Counted from the first letter of the stretch, positions 1 to 10,850 are shown. The stretch is 64,000 nt of DNA from Streptomyces bicolor (GCF_000719285.1 NZ_JOFS01000020.1:1-64000); one strand, 5' to 3'. Numbers and translations are program-made. Notes: generated by a model not told the origin, from the sequence alone.

Positions 1-206
1 TCCCTTCGGTCTTGCGTTTCCGACTCTATCAGATCTTTTCTCGATCCGATTTCCTCGGTGCTTTCCAGGTTCCCGCTCTCGCGTTTCCCTTTCCGGCGGC
101 TCCGACTTTATCAGAGATTCTGAGTCGGAATTTCCGCCCCCTCCGGGAGCTGGTTCCGGCGCACGAGGCGACCGGGTTCCCGTTCAGGCGGAGCCGTAAA
201 CGTACT
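1..206. other. intergenic region downstream of rnj
   Basis: I see no convincing gene here. The region contains two close copies of a short element, TCCGACTCTATCAGA near 19-33 and TCCGACTTTATCAGA near 99-113, the second followed by TCTGAGTCGG, which can pair with its start to form a small hairpin. The open frames over this stretch do not resemble a protein family. Confidence 0.4.
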
Positions 207-246
207 GGAGCGGGGCGGCCCGATGCAAATCGAGGCGCCCCGCTCC
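207..246 (-). terminator. terminator of rnj
   Basis: An 11-bp perfect inverted repeat, GGAGCGGGGCG at 207-217 and CGCCCCGCTCC at 236-246, lies about 30 bp past the rnj stop codon. There is no clear U-tract, as is common for Streptomyces terminators. Confidence 0.6.
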
Positions 247-277
247 TGGTTCACGCAGCCGTGTGTCCGACGGACCG

Positions 278-1963
278 TCAGACCTCCACCACCACAGGCA
301 GGATCATCGGCCTGCGCCGGTACGTGTCCGAGACCCACTTGCCCAGGGTCCGGCGCACCAGCTGCTGCAGCTGGTGGGGTTCGACCACACCGTCCTGCGC
401 CGAACGCTCCAGGACCTCCGTGATCTTCGGGATGACCTCTCCGAAGGCGGAGTCCTCGATGCCGGAGCCGCGGGCCTGGATGTGCGGGCCGCCCGTGATC
501 TTGCCGGTGGACGAGTCGATCACCACGAAGACCGAGATGATGCCCTCGTCGCCCAGGATCTTGCGGTCCTTCAGCGCCGGCTCGCCCACGTCGCCGACCG
601 AGAGGCCGTCGACGTACACGTATCCCGCCTGGACCTTGCCGGAGATCTTCGCCTTGCCCTCGACGAGGTCGACGGCGACGCCGTCCTCGGCGATGACGAT
701 GCGGTCGTGCGGGACTCCCGTCAGGGCCCCCAGTTCGGCGTTGGCGCGCAGGTGGCGCCATTCGCCGTGGACCGGCATCAGGTTCTTCGGGCGGCAGATG
801 TTGTAGAAGTACAGCAGCTCGCCTGCCGAGGCGTGGCCCGAGACGTGGACCTTGGCGTTGCCCTTGTGGACGACGTTCGCGCCCCAGCGGGTCAGGCCGT
901 TGATGACGCGGTAGACCGCGTTCTCGTTGCCGGGGATGAGCGACGACGCCAGGATCACCGTGTCGCCCTCGACGATGCGGATCTGGTGGTCGCGGTTGGC
1001 CATCCGGGACAGGGCCGCCATGGGTTCGCCCTGGGAGCCCGTGCAGACCAGGACCACCTCGCTGTCCGGGAGGTCGTCGAGGGTCTTGACGTCCACGACC
1101 AGGCCCGGCGGGACCTTCAGGTAGCCGAGGTCACGTGCGATGCCCATGTTGCGGACCATCGAGCGACCCACGAAGGCGACCCTGCGGCCGTACTCGTTGG
1201 CCGCGTCCAGGATCTGTTGGATGCGGTGGACGTGGCTGGCGAAGCTCGCCACGATGACGCGCTTGCGGGCGCCCGCGAAGACCTGGCGCAGGACGTTGGA
1301 GATGTCCCGCTCGTGCGGGGTGAAGCCCGGCACCTCCGCGTTCGTGGAGTCGGAGAGGAGGAGGTCGATGCCTTCCTCGCTCAGCCGTGCGAACGCGTGG
1401 AGATCGGTCAGACGGTTGTCCAGCGGGAGCTGGTCCATCTTGAAGTCGCCGGTGTGGACCACCATGCCGGCGGGCGTGCGGATCGCGACGGCCAGGGCAT
1501 CGGGGATGGAGTGGTTGACCGCGACGAACTCGCAGTCGAAGGGGCCGATGCGCTCGCGGTTCCCCTCCGCCACCTCGAGGGTGTACGGGCGGATGCGGTG
1601 CTCCTGGAGCTTGGCCTCGATGAGGGCGAGGGTCAGCTTGGAGCCGATCAGGGGGATGTCCGGCTTCTCGCGGAGCAGGAAGGGGACCCCGCCGATGTGG
1701 TCCTCGTGACCGTGCGTGAGGACGATGCCCTCGATGTCGTCGAGGCGGTCCCGGATGGACGAGAAGTCCGGCAGGATCAGGTCGATTCCGGGCTGCTCCT
1801 CCTCGGGGAAGAGCACTCCGCAGTCGACGATCAGCAAGCGGCCGCCGTACTCGAAGACCGTCATGTTTCGGCCGATTTCGCCGAGGCCGCCGAGCGGGGT
1901 GACCCGCAGGCCGCCTTCGGGGAGCGGCGGGGGCGGGCCCAGTTCAGGATGCGGATGACTCAA
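278..1963 (-). CDS. rnj: ribonuclease J (metallo-beta-lactamase RNase)
   Basis: RNase J combines 5'-3' exonuclease and endonuclease activity in mRNA decay and RNA maturation, in the cytoplasm. The 561-residue protein shows the metallo-beta-lactamase zinc motif THGHEDHIGG near residue 80, a later VHTGDFKMD block, and the beta-CASP motif HVSGHASAGE, so all metal ligands appear intact. Length matches actinobacterial RNase J. The start is TTG at 1963, preceded by a GAGGAG ribosome site; the protein begins MSHPHPE. It lies 156 bp downstream of dapA on the same strand, with a strong hairpin between them. The identification is secure; the start is chosen from the ribosome site and expected length. 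Confidence 0.96.
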   Translation of the reverse strand: MSHPHPELGPPPPLPEGGLRVTPLGGLGEIGRNMTVFEYGGRLLIVDCGVLFPEEEQPGIDLILPDFSSIRDRLDDIEGIVLTHGHEDHIGGVPFLLREKPDIPLIGSKLTLALIEAKLQEHRIRPYTLEVAEGNRERIGPFDCEFVAVNHSIPDALAVAIRTPAGMVVHTGDFKMDQLPLDNRLTDLHAFARLSEEGIDLLLSDSTNAEVPGFTPHERDISNVLRQVFAGARKRVIVASFASHVHRIQQILDAANEYGRRVAFVGRSMVRNMGIARDLGYLKVPPGLVVDVKTLDDLPDSEVVLVCTGSQGEPMAALSRMANRDHQIRIVEGDTVILASSLIPGNENAVYRVINGLTRWGANVVHKGNAKVHVSGHASAGELLYFYNICRPKNLMPVHGEWRHLRANAELGALTGVPHDRIVIAEDGVAVDLVEGKAKISGKVQAGYVYVDGLSVGDVGEPALKDRKILGDEGIISVFVVIDSSTGKITGGPHIQARGSGIEDSAFGEVIPKITEVLERSAQDGVVEPHQLQQLVRRTLGKWVSDTYRRRPMILPVVVEV

Positions 1964-1980
1964 AAGACTCTCCTCACCAC

Positions 1981-2013
1981 GCGCGCCACGTACCGGTAGG
2001 GCACGTGGCGCGC
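1981..2013 (-). promoter_or_regulatory. hairpin between dapA and rnj
   Basis: GCGCGCCACGT at 1981-1991 pairs perfectly with ACGTGGCGCGC at 2003-2013 around an 11-base loop. It sits just upstream of the rnj start. It could be the dapA terminator or a structure in the rnj leader. The sequence alone cannot separate the two. Confidence 0.5.
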
Positions 2014-2119
2014 ATGACGTTCGTGCAGAAGCAGTTGTCGTTGTGTTTGGGCGCAGGCACCGGTGGCCTGCTTATTCAGTTGTGGAGTCTGCTGCGCGTC
2101 CGGCGCGCCAAGTCTGGTG

Positions 2120-3019
2120 TTAGAGCTGTACCCCGCCTGCGGCAAGATCGATCTTGAGCTGCTCGATCTCCTCGGGTGAGCACTCCGCCATGGGGGCGCG
2201 CAGTGGTCCGGCGGGGAGGCCCTGGAGTGCGAGCGCGGCCTTGGTGGTCATGACGCCCTGGGTGCGGAACATGCCGGTGTAGACCGGGAGCAGCTTCTGG
2301 TGGATCTCCGTGGCCTTCTGGACGTCACCGGAGGCATACGCGTCCACGAGCGCGCGCAGGTCGGGGGTGACCAGGTGGCCGACGACCGAGACGAAGCCGA
2401 CCGCGCCCACGGAGAGCAGCGGCAGGTTCAGCATGTCGTCGCCGGAGTACCAGGCGAGGCCGGAGCGCGCGATGGCCCAGCTGGCTCGGCCGAGGTCACC
2501 CTTCGCGTCCTTGTTGGCGACGATCCGCGGGTGCTCGGCGAGGCGGACGATCGTCTCGGTGTTGATCGGGACGCCGCTGCGGCCGGGGATGTCGTAGAGC
2601 ATGACCGGCAGCTCGGTCGCATCGGCGATGGCCTTGAAGTGCCGGTACAGGCCTTCCTGCGGGGGCTTGTTGTAGTACGGCGTGACGACCAGGAGGCCGT
2701 GTGCGCCCACCTGCTCCGCCGCGCGCGTGAGCTCGAGGCTGTGGTGGGTGTCGTTGGTGCCGACGCCGGCGACGACGTGGGCCCGGTCGCCGACCGCCTC
2801 CAGTACGGCTCGTACGAGGTCCGATTTCTCCGCGTCGCTGGTGGTGGGCGACTCGCCGGTGGTGCCGTTGATGATCAGGCCGTCGTTGCCTGCGTCCACC
2901 AGGTGCGTGGCGAGCCGCTGCGCGCCGTCGAGGTCGAGTGCGCCGTCCGCCGTGAAGGGCGTGATCATGGCGGTGAGGACCCGCCCGAAGGGGGTCTGCG
3001 GAGTGGAGGTCGGAGCCAT
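2120..3019 (-). CDS. dapA: 4-hydroxy-tetrahydrodipicolinate synthase
   Basis: DapA condenses pyruvate with aspartate semialdehyde, the first committed step to diaminopimelate and lysine, in the cytoplasm. The 299-residue protein has the NGTTGESPT substrate loop near residue 52, the YDIPGRSG motif with its catalytic tyrosine, and the Schiff-base lysine in VANKDAKGD. Length is normal for the family. Upstream lies thyX on the same strand, separated by a terminator, so dapA probably has its own promoter in 3020-3090. dapB, a later step of the same pathway, is about 3 kb away. Confidence 0.95.
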   Translation of the reverse strand: MAPTSTPQTPFGRVLTAMITPFTADGALDLDGAQRLATHLVDAGNDGLIINGTTGESPTTSDAEKSDLVRAVLEAVGDRAHVVAGVGTNDTHHSLELTRAAEQVGAHGLLVVTPYYNKPPQEGLYRHFKAIADATELPVMLYDIPGRSGVPINTETIVRLAEHPRIVANKDAKGDLGRASWAIARSGLAWYSGDDMLNLPLLSVGAVGFVSVVGHLVTPDLRALVDAYASGDVQKATEIHQKLLPVYTGMFRTQGVMTTKAALALQGLPAGPLRAPMAECSPEEIEQLKIDLAAGGVQL

Positions 3020-3093
3020 GGGTTACACGCTACTCGTTGCGCACGCCGTGGTCTGCCCTCGGGGGGTGCGGGAAAGTCCGGACAAATATGGAG

Positions 3094-3131
3094 CCCGGCA
3101 CTGCCTGCTCGGGGGTTCAAGCAGTGCCGGG
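3094..3131 (-). terminator. terminator of thyX
   Basis: CCCGGCACTGC at 3094-3104 pairs with GCAGTGCCGGG at 3121-3131, a perfect 11-bp stem about 90 bp past the thyX stop. Confidence 0.65.
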
Positions 3132-3219
3132 TCCGTTTGATCAGGCTAGATGAACTTCTCTAAATGCCGCAATACGGACACTTCATGAGGCTGACGCATG
3201 CCCCAGCGCCCGGGTTGCG

Positions 3220-3960
3220 TTACGGCGCCACGCGGCCGTTCGCATTGAAGGCGGCGTACGTGAGCGGCATGAGCCTGGCCCACTCCGCCTCCATCTTCTC
3301 GCCGACCATCTCGATCTCCCGCTGCGGGAAGGACGGGACCTTGGCCAGCTCGTGCTGGGTGCGCAGGCCGAGGAAGTGCATCAGGGAGCGGGCGTTGCAG
3401 GTGGCGTACATCGAGGAGAACAGGCCGACGGGGAGGACAGAGCGGGCGACCTCGCGGGCGACGCCGGCGGCGAGCATCTCCTGGTAGGCCTCGTACGCCT
3501 GCCGGTAGGAGTCCTCCATGACGCGGCCGGTGAGCTCCTGCTGGGCCTGGGTGCCCTCGACGAAGACGTACTTGCCCGGGCGGCCCTCCTGGACCAGCTT
3601 GCGGGACTCGTCGGGGACGTAGAAGACGGGCTGCAGCTCGCGGTAGCGGCCGCTCTCCTCGTTGTACGACCAGCCCACGCGGTGCCGCATGAACTCGCGG
3701 AAGACGAAGATCGGGGCGCTGATGAAGAAGGTCATCGAGTTGTGCTCGAAGGGGCTGCCGTGCCGGTCCCGCATCAGGTAGTTGATCAGGCCCTTGGAGC
3801 GCTCCGGATCCTTCTTCAGCTCGTCCAGGGACTGCTCGCCGGCGGTGGAGACGCGGGCGGCCCACAGCACGTCGGAGTCGGCCGCGCTGTGCTTGACCAG
3901 CTCGACGGTGACGTCGCTGCGGAAGCTGGGCTTGAGGTCGTCGGCGGGGGTGTCGGTCAC
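3220..3960 (-). CDS. thyX: FAD-dependent thymidylate synthase ThyX
   Basis: ThyX makes dTMP from dUMP using FAD, NADPH and methylene-tetrahydrofolate. The signature RHRVGWSYNEESGRY falls at residues 92-106 and fits the family RHRx7S motif; S103 lies in it. The protein is 246 residues from a GTG start at 3960 (VTDTPADDLK), with a purine-rich GGAAGGA stretch upstream. A longer in-frame extension to 4065 exists but reads as non-coding and would overlap the divergent promoter region. thyX sits between dapA and a divergently read membrane-protein gene. Confidence 0.94.
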   Translation of the reverse strand: MTDTPADDLKPSFRSDVTVELVKHSAADSDVLWAARVSTAGEQSLDELKKDPERSKGLINYLMRDRHGSPFEHNSMTFFISAPIFVFREFMRHRVGWSYNEESGRYRELQPVFYVPDESRKLVQEGRPGKYVFVEGTQAQQELTGRVMEDSYRQAYEAYQEMLAAGVAREVARSVLPVGLFSSMYATCNARSLMHFLGLRTQHELAKVPSFPQREIEMVGEKMEAEWARLMPLTYAAFNANGRVAP

Positions 3961-4170
3961 GGCTCGGAGGGTCCTTCCATCACTTCTCTGGGCGGCGCCC
4001 ACTCTACGGCCCGGCTCTGACAACGGGGCGTTCGGTGCCGGGTCACGACATACGTCGGCGAACATCGGCGAATTTCTGTGAATTCGGTGAAACCGGGCAC
4101 CTTTTGGGGCACTCGCTCGTCTGTGTCAGTGACGGTCACTCATACGTTCCCGAGAGGAGAAGACCTACCG

Positions 4171-4431
4171 ATGTTCCTCCCCCAGCTACCGCCGGGAGGT
4201 GCCCCCGGCGAGTCCGTACCCTTCGCCTTCCTCGCCGAAGCCGACCAGTTCCGCAGCGATGTCACTCCCCCGCCCCGAGAGCGGGCGTCCGCCGGTCAGA
4301 TAGCCGGGCGGTGGCTGCTGGGGCTCACCATCGTCGCCGGGCTGGTGGGCTCGCTGGTGGTCGGTATGCCGGCGCTGTCGACCGATACCGGCGCACAGAC
4401 CCAGCAGTCGCAGGCGTCCCAGGGGCGCTGA
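4171..4431 (+). CDS. small single-TM protein
   Basis: This is an 86-residue protein with a start ATG at 4171 behind a strong GAGAGGAGAAGA ribosome site. The first 50 residues are polar (MFLPQLPPGG, then a charged stretch), followed by one hydrophobic helix around residues 54-72 (WLLGLTIVAGLVGSLVVG) and a Gln/Ser-rich tail. Such short proteins are found next to thyX in other Streptomyces, but no function is known to me. It is divergent from thyX and 90 bp upstream of another membrane-protein gene, so the two may be co-transcribed. Confidence 0.7.
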   Translation: MFLPQLPPGGAPGESVPFAFLAEADQFRSDVTPPPRERASAGQIAGRWLLGLTIVAGLVGSLVVGMPALSTDTGAQTQQSQASQGR

Positions 4432-4521
4432 CTCCTTCGGGCCCCCCAGGGTGGTGAGCGGGGACGCGGGTGGATAGCCTCACCGGGCACAGCCCACGCA
4501 TGGATTGAGTGAGGACCAGCC

Positions 4522-5076
4522 GTGCCCCTGCCTTTCCTGACGGCCGACCGCACCTTCGAGGCCGCCGACGATGTCGCGCTGCCCTTCGAGGACCGCGACC
4601 GCTGGCGGCGCCCTTACCGTCCGGGGCCGTGGCGGGTGGGCGTGGCGGCGCTGTGGTTGCTGCTCGCCTCGTATGTGCTGTTCGCGGCGGTCATCATCGC
4701 CCTGACCGGCACGGTGACCGAGGCCGCCGTCGTCTTCGGCATCGCCCTGGTGATCATCACCGGCGCCCTGCGGTTGCTGCGCATGGGCGTGTGGGTGAGT
4801 GGGCACGGGTTGCGCCAGGTTGGCCTCATGCTGACGCGTACGGTGCCCTGGGAGCAGGTCGTCGCCGTGCGGACGGTGCAGCAGCCGGTGCGCTGGCTGG
4901 GGTTGCCGCGCACGGTGCAGGGGCAGGCGCTGATGCTCGTACGCCGAGGCCGGGCGTCGGATGACATGCCGGTGCTGATGACCACGCACAACGGGGACTT
5001 CCTGGGGCGGGTGGCGGCGTTCGACCGGGCCGCCGACGCGGTCGAGGCGTGGGCGGCTGAGAACGGCCAGGGCTGA
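4522..5076 (+). CDS. two-TM protein with bacterial PH-like domain
   Basis: The 184-residue protein begins with GTG at 4522 behind GTGAGGA. After a charged N-terminus it has two hydrophobic helices (about residues 38-60 and 66-86), followed by a beta-rich segment with VWVSGHGLRQ and TRTVPWEQVVAVRTV. This arrangement is typical of actinobacterial membrane-anchored PH-like proteins. Function is unknown. It ends at a strong bidirectional hairpin facing the convergent gene at 5184. Confidence 0.75.
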   Translation: MPLPFLTADRTFEAADDVALPFEDRDRWRRPYRPGPWRVGVAALWLLLASYVLFAAVIIALTGTVTEAAVVFGIALVIITGALRLLRMGVWVSGHGLRQVGLMLTRTVPWEQVVAVRTVQQPVRWLGLPRTVQGQALMLVRRGRASDDMPVLMTTHNGDFLGRVAAFDRAADAVEAWAAENGQG

Positions 5077-5093
5077 CCCGGACAAGGACGACA

Positions 5094-5136
5094 CCGAAGG
5101 GGCCGGTCCGCAGCGAGTGCGGGCCGGCCCCTTCGG
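5094..5136. terminator. bidirectional terminator
   Basis: CCGAAGGGGCCGG at 5094-5106 pairs perfectly with CCGGCCCCTTCGG at 5124-5136, between two convergent genes. Confidence 0.75.
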
Positions 5137-5183
5137 CGTACGGCTGTGCAGTCGTCGTACGGCTGAATCGCCGCTGCTGGGGT

Positions 5184-5636
5184 TCAGGCCTCGACGGTCT
5201 TGCCGTCGTGCAGCGCAATGGCCCGTTGCATCGCCTTGCGGGCGCGCGGGGTGTCGCGGGCGTCGTGATAGGCGACGGCGAGGCGGAACCAGCTGCGCCA
5301 GTCCTCGGGGGACGCCTCCGTCTCCGCCTTGCGCCTGGCGAAGACCTCGTCGGCCGAGTCGCGGTCGATACGTCCGCTGGGGGTGCGCTTCAGCTCGTCG
5401 ACGGGCAGGCCGCCCTCGGCGTCGAGCTTGGCGGCGAGTGCGTTGGCCTTGCGGACGAACTGGGTGTTCTTCCACAGGAACCACACGCCGATGACCGGCA
5501 GGATCAGCACGGCCACGCCGAACGTGACGGTGAGGACCGTGCCGGACTGGATGAGCATCACGCCGCGGCTGCCGACCAGGACGAAGTAGACGACCAGGAC
5601 GGCGGCCGTTATGGCGTAGGAGATCTTCGCGCGCAT
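5184..5636 (-). CDS. two-TM protein with TPR-like tail
   Basis: The 150-residue protein starts MRAKISYAIT and has two membrane helices (about residues 7-25 and 33-54). A charged soluble part follows and ends in a helical segment, EDWRSWFRLAVAYHDARD followed by RARKAMQRAI, which looks like one TPR-type helix pair. It begins 14 bp after dapB on the same strand and is probably co-transcribed with it. I know of no function. Confidence 0.75.
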   Translation of the reverse strand: MRAKISYAITAAVLVVYFVLVGSRGVMLIQSGTVLTVTFGVAVLILPVIGVWFLWKNTQFVRKANALAAKLDAEGGLPVDELKRTPSGRIDRDSADEVFARRKAETEASPEDWRSWFRLAVAYHDARDTPRARKAMQRAIALHDGKTVEA

Positions 5637-5650
5637 CGGTGAGCCCCGGG

Positions 5651-6445
<795 letters not shown>

Positions 6446-7825
6446 TCAGGCGACGGCGTCGTTCAACCGGGACGCCTGCTTGTCCTTGAGCGGGCCGATG
6501 ACCGACAGCGAGGGCCGCTGTCCCAGGATGTCGCGGGCGACGGTACGGACGTCGTCCGGGGTCACCGCCGCTATCCGGGCCAGCATGTCGTCGACGGACA
6601 TCTGCTCGCCCCAGCACAGCTCACTCTTGCCGATGCGGTTCATCAGGGCACCGGTGTCCTCCAGGCCGAGGACCGTGGAGCCGCGGAGCTGGCCGATGGC
6701 GCGGTCGATCTCGTCCTCGGGCAGGCCGTGTTCGGCGACGTGGTCGAGTTCGTCGCGGCAGATCTTCAGCACGTCGTGGACCTGCGACGGCCTGCAGCCC
6801 GCGTACACGCCGAACAGGCCGCAGTCGGCGAAGCCGGACGTGTACGAGTAGACGCTGTAGGCCAGGCCGCGCTTCTCGCGGACCTCCTGGAACAGGCGGG
6901 ACGACATGCCGCCGCCGAGCGCCGTGTTCAGCACGCCCAGCGCCCAGCGGCGTTCGTCCGTGCGGGACAGGCCGGGCATGCCGAGGACGACATGGGCCTG
7001 CTCGGTCTTGCGGCCGAGCAGCTCGACGCGGCCCGCGGTGCGGATGCTGCGCCGACCGGCGCGCGGGGCGATGGGGGCGGCGTCGCCGTTCCTGAAGGCG
7101 TCCGCCTTCTCGAAGGCGGCGCGGACCTGTCGTACGACCTTGTTGTGGTCGATGTTGCCGGCGCACGCGACCACGAGGTGGGTCGGGTCGTAGTGCTTCT
7201 TGTAGAAGCGGCGGATGCGGTCGGCGGTGAGGGCGTTGACGGTGTCGACCGTGCCGAGGACCGGGCGTCCGAGGGGGTTGTCGCCGAACATGGTGTGCGC
7301 GAACAGGTCGTGCACGCAGTCGCCCGGGTCGTCCTCCGTCATGGCGATCTCTTCGAGGATCGCGCCCCGCTCGACGTTGACGTCCTCTTCGAGGATGAGC
7401 GAGCCCGTGAGCATGTCGCAGACGACGTCTATGGCGAGCGGCAGGTCGGCGTCGAGCACGCGCGCGTAGTAGCACGTGTACTCCTTCGCCGTGAAGGCGT
7501 TCATCTCGCCGCCCACCGCGTCGAGGGCGGAGGAGATGTCCAGGGCGGACCTGCGGGTGGTGCCCTTGAAGAGCAGGTGTTCCAGGTAGTGCGTGGCGCC
7601 GTTCAGAGAGGGCGTCTCGTCGCGGGAGCCGACGTGCGCCCAGATGCCGAAGGTCGCGGAGCGGACGGAGGGCAGGGTCTCGGTGACGATGCGCAGGCCG
7701 CCCGGGAGGGTGGTCTTACGGACCGTGCCGATGCCGTTCTCGCCCTTGATGAGGGTTTGGGTACGGGCGACGGCCCGCGCCTCCGAAGAGGGGCGGGCCG
7801 TCGCCTTGGAGCTACTCGACGTCAC
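6446..7825 (-). CDS. M16 family zinc metallopeptidase
   Basis: This is a member of the pitrilysin/processing-peptidase family encoded next to pnp, as in many Gram-positive genomes. The inverted zinc motif HYLEH is at residues 79-83, and a downstream glutamate-rich segment ([15 protein letters not shown]) would supply the third ligand, so it looks active. The 459 residues contain the N-terminal catalytic and C-terminal inactive halves. The GTG start at 7825 overlaps the pnp stop by four bases (GTGA), implying translational coupling. The substrate is unknown. Confidence 0.93.
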   Translation of the reverse strand: MTSSSSKATARPSSEARAVARTQTLIKGENGIGTVRKTTLPGGLRIVTETLPSVRSATFGIWAHVGSRDETPSLNGATHYLEHLLFKGTTRRSALDISSALDAVGGEMNAFTAKEYTCYYARVLDADLPLAIDVVCDMLTGSLILEEDVNVERGAILEEIAMTEDDPGDCVHDLFAHTMFGDNPLGRPVLGTVDTVNALTADRIRRFYKKHYDPTHLVVACAGNIDHNKVVRQVRAAFEKADAFRNGDAAPIAPRAGRRSIRTAGRVELLGRKTEQAHVVLGMPGLSRTDERRWALGVLNTALGGGMSSRLFQEVREKRGLAYSVYSYTSGFADCGLFGVYAGCRPSQVHDVLKICRDELDHVAEHGLPEDEIDRAIGQLRGSTVLGLEDTGALMNRIGKSELCWGEQMSVDDMLARIAAVTPDDVRTVARDILGQRPSLSVIGPLKDKQASRLNDAVA

Positions 7826-10044
7826 TGGTCGGCGTCGTCCTTCTTGTCCTCGGAAGCCTCTTCCTCGCCCTCGATCACGGGGACGAGCGAGAGCTTGCCG
7901 CGGGAGTCGATCTCGGCGATCTCGACCTGGACCTTCTGGCCCACACCGAGGACGTCCTCGACGTTCTCCACGCGCTTGCCGCCGGCCAGCTTGCGGATCT
8001 GCGAGATGTGCAGCAGACCGTCCTTGCCGGGGAGGAGGGAGACGAAGGCGCCGAACGTCGTCGTCTTCACGACCGTGCCCAGGTAGCGCTCGCCGACCTC
8101 GGGCATCGTCGGGTTGGCGATGCCGTTGATCGTGGTGCGGGCGGCCTCGGCGGACGGGCCGTCGGCGGCACCGATGTAGATGGTGCCGTCGTCCTCGATC
8201 GTGATCTCGGCGCCCGTGTCCTCCTGGATCTGGTTGATCATCTTGCCCTTGGGGCCGATGACCTCGCCGATCTTGTCGACCGGGATCTTCACGGTGATGA
8301 TCCGCGGCGCGTTCGGGGACATCTCGTCCGGCGTGTCGATCGCTTCCATCATCACGTCGAGGATGTGGAGGCGGGCGTCACGGGCCTGCTTCAGGGCGGC
8401 GGCCAGGACGGAGGCCGGGATGCCGTCCAGCTTGGTGTCGAGCTGGAGCGCGGTCACGAACTCCTTGGTGCCGGCGACCTTGAAGTCCATGTCACCGAAG
8501 GCGTCCTCCGCACCGAGGATGTCGGTGAGGGTGACGTAGTGCGTCTCGCCCTCGATCTCCTGGGAGATCAGGCCCATGGCGATACCGGCGACCGGGGCCT
8601 TCAGCGGCACACCGGCGTTCAGCAGCGACATGGTGGAGGCGCAGACCGAGCCCATGGACGTCGAGCCGTTGGAGCTCAGCGCCTCGGAGACCTGGCGGAT
8701 CGCGTAGGGGAACTCCTCGCGCGTCGGCAGGACCGGCACCAGGGCGCGCTCGGCGAGGGCGCCGTGGCCGATCTCGCGGCGCTTGGGGGAGCCGACGCGG
8801 CCGGTCTCGCCGGTGGAGTACGGCGGGAAGTTGTAGTTGTGCATGTAGCGCTTGCGGGTCACCGGGGAGAGGGTGTCCAGTTGCTGCTCCATGCGGAGCA
8901 TGTTGAGGGTGGTGACGCCCAGGATCTGGGTCTCGCCACGCTCGAACACCGCGGAACCGTGCACGCGCGGGATGGCCTCGACCTCGGCGGCGAGCGTACG
9001 GATGTCCGTCACGCCACGGCCGTCGATGCGCTTCTTCTCCTTGATGACGCGCTCACGGACCAGGGTCTTGGTCAGCGAGCGGTACGCGGCGGAGATCTCC
9101 TTCTCGCGGCCCTCGAACTCCGGCAGGAGCTTCTCGGCGGCGAGCGCCTTGACGCGGTCCAGCTCGGACTCGCGCTCCTGCTTGCCGGCGATGGTCAGCG
9201 CCTGGGCGAGTTCGGGCTTGACGGCGGCGGTGAGGGCCTCGAGGACGTCGTCCTGGTAGTCCAGGAAGATCGGGAACTCGCCGGTCGGCTTGGCGGCCTT
9301 CGCGGCGAGGTCGGCCTGGGCCTTGCACAGGACCTTGATGAAGGGCTTCGCGGCTTCCAGACCGGCGGCGACGACCTCCTCGGTCGGAGCCTCGGCGCCG
9401 CCCTTGACCAGCTGGATGGTCTTCTCGGTGGCCTCGGCCTCGACCATCATGATCGCGACGTCGCCGTCCTCCAGGGTGCGGCCCGCGACGACCATGTCGA
9501 AGACGGCGTCCTCGAGCTCGGAGTGCGTCGGGAAGGCCACCCACTGGCCGTTGATCAGCGCGACGCGGACGCCGCCGATCGGGCCGGAGAAGGGCAGACC
9601 GGCCAGCTGCGTGGACGCGGACGCGGCGTTGATCGCCACGACGTCGTACAGGTGGTCGGGGTTGAGCGCCATGATCGTGGCGACGACCTGGATCTCGTTG
9701 CGCAGGCCCTTCTTGAAGGACGGGCGCAGCGGGCGGTCGATCAGGCGGCAGGTGAGGATGGCGTCCTCGGAGGGGCGGCCCTCACGCCGGAAGAAGCTGC
9801 CGGGGATCTTGCCGGCGGCGTACATCCGCTCCTCGACGTCCACCGTCAGGGGGAAGAAGTCGAGCTGGTCCTTGGGGTTCTTGGAGGCGGTGGTGGCCGA
9901 CAGCACCATGGTGTCGTCGTCCAGGTACGCCACGGCGGAGCCGGCGGCCTGCTTGGCCAGGCGGCCCGTCTCGAAGCGGATGGTGCGGGTGCCGAAGGAG
10001 CCGTTGTCGATGACGGCCTCGGCGTAGTGGGTCTCGTTCTCCAC
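7822..10044 (-). CDS. pnp: polyribonucleotide nucleotidyltransferase (PNPase)
   Basis: PNPase degrades RNA phosphorolytically and, in Streptomyces, also adds 3' tails; it was first described there as guanosine pentaphosphate synthetase (GpsI). The 740 residues show two RNase PH-like domains, including the [11 protein letters not shown] and [13 protein letters not shown] motifs, then a KH domain ([17 protein letters not shown]) and a C-terminal S1 domain ([21 protein letters not shown]). An acidic tail ends the protein. I chose GTG at 10044 ([10 protein letters not shown]) because family members start there; a TTG two codons upstream is also possible. A 282-bp leader separates it from rpsO. 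Confidence 0.97.
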   Translation of the reverse strand: MENETHYAEAVIDNGSFGTRTIRFETGRLAKQAAGSAVAYLDDDTMVLSATTASKNPKDQLDFFPLTVDVEERMYAAGKIPGSFFRREGRPSEDAILTCRLIDRPLRPSFKKGLRNEIQVVATIMALNPDHLYDVVAINAASASTQLAGLPFSGPIGGVRVALINGQWVAFPTHSELEDAVFDMVVAGRTLEDGDVAIMMVEAEATEKTIQLVKGGAEAPTEEVVAAGLEAAKPFIKVLCKAQADLAAKAAKPTGEFPIFLDYQDDVLEALTAAVKPELAQALTIAGKQERESELDRVKALAAEKLLPEFEGREKEISAAYRSLTKTLVRERVIKEKKRIDGRGVTDIRTLAAEVEAIPRVHGSAVFERGETQILGVTTLNMLRMEQQLDTLSPVTRKRYMHNYNFPPYSTGETGRVGSPKRREIGHGALAERALVPVLPTREEFPYAIRQVSEALSSNGSTSMGSVCASTMSLLNAGVPLKAPVAGIAMGLISQEIEGETHYVTLTDILGAEDAFGDMDFKVAGTKEFVTALQLDTKLDGIPASVLAAALKQARDARLHILDVMMEAIDTPDEMSPNAPRIITVKIPVDKIGEVIGPKGKMINQIQEDTGAEITIEDDGTIYIGAADGPSAEAARTTINGIANPTMPEVGERYLGTVVKTTTFGAFVSLLPGKDGLLHISQIRKLAGGKRVENVEDVLGVGQKVQVEIAEIDSRGKLSLVPVIEGEEEASEDKKDDADQ

Positions 10045-10286
10045 TAGCAATTTCTCCGTTACTTTTCGTCTTTTGTCCCGGTCCGCCCGTGTGGCGGAGG
10101 GACGTGGTCGGAGAAGCGCTCCATCTGGTGCGGGCCGGTCTTCGATCGAAGCACCCGGGGTTCGGATCGCCCGGGGGCCACTACCGAGGACCGGCGGCGG
10201 CGAGGTGCACTTCTCCTCGTACTGCGTTGTGCTACCACACTACAAAGCGGGTGTGACACTCCGCACGTTTCCGTACGTACGGCAAA

Positions 10287-10321
10287 GGGAGCGGCTCCCG
10301 ATCCTTCCGGGAACCGCTCCC
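10287..10321 (-). terminator. rpsO terminator or attenuator
   Basis: GGGAGCGGCTCCCG at 10287-10300 pairs with CGGGAACCGCTCCC at about 10308-10321, with one wobble pair and a short loop, 12 bp past the rpsO stop. The rest of the 10045-10332 gap holds no gene. Because rpsO-pnp read-through is known in other bacteria, this may be a partial terminator. Confidence 0.7.
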
Positions 10322-10332
10322 CACATGGCGTC

Positions 10333-10620
10333 TTACTTGGCGCCCGCCGCACCGCGGCGGATGCCGAGGCGGTCGACCAGCGCACGGAAGCGCTGGATGT
10401 CCTTCTTGGCCAGGTACTGCAGCAGGCGGCGACGCTGACCGACCAGGATCAGCAGACCACGGCGGGAGTGGTGGTCGTGCTTGTGGGTCTTGAGGTGCTC
10501 GGTCAGGTCGGAGATCCGGCGCGACAGCAGAGCGACCTGGACCTCGGGGGAGCCGGTGTCACCCTCCTTGGTACCGAACTCGGCCATGATCTGCTTCTTC
10601 GTAGCGGCGTCGAGCGACAC
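10333..10620 (-). CDS. rpsO: 30S ribosomal protein S15
   Basis: S15 binds 16S rRNA early in small-subunit assembly. The 95-residue product has the full family pattern, including [33 protein letters not shown] and [11 protein letters not shown]. The GTG start at 10620 ([10 protein letters not shown]) is preceded by GAGGAG and gives the usual length; a longer frame up to 10746 is not supported. It lies directly upstream of pnp, the conserved arrangement. Confidence 0.98.
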   Translation of the reverse strand: MSLDAATKKQIMAEFGTKEGDTGSPEVQVALLSRRISDLTEHLKTHKHDHHSRRGLLILVGQRRRLLQYLAKKDIQRFRALVDRLGIRRGAAGAK

Positions 10621-10816
10621 GCGTACTCCTCGTTGGTCTTCTGTTGCCACCGAGTGCCCCTGGTCTTCTTCGCAGGGGAGCTTCCATGACTCGGGAGGCG
10701 GGGATCCGCTGGGCGCAGCCCCCAGGTGGACCGGGGGCGCGTACACAAACGGCCGTCACACAGCGTACCAGCCCGGCAGACCGGGTCGTTCCACCCGCAT
10801 GACACCCCGCATGACA

Positions 10817-10850
10817 CAGCGGCTGCCACCCTCGCAGGTGGCAGCCGCTG
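10817..10850 (-). terminator. terminator of eccD
   Basis: CAGCGGCTGCCACC at 10817-10830 pairs perfectly with GGTGGCAGCCGCTG at 10837-10850 around a six-base loop, 25 bp past the eccD stop. It insulates rpsO-pnp from the T7SS locus. Confidence 0.8.

Noticed and set aside
263..1999. Long plus-strand open frame opposite rnj
   Set aside because: It is a high-GC mirror of the rnj coding strand with no family resemblance.
3105..3131. GGGGGTTCAAGC resembling a tRNA T-arm
   Set aside because: No acceptor, D or anticodon arms surround it; it is the loop of the thyX terminator.
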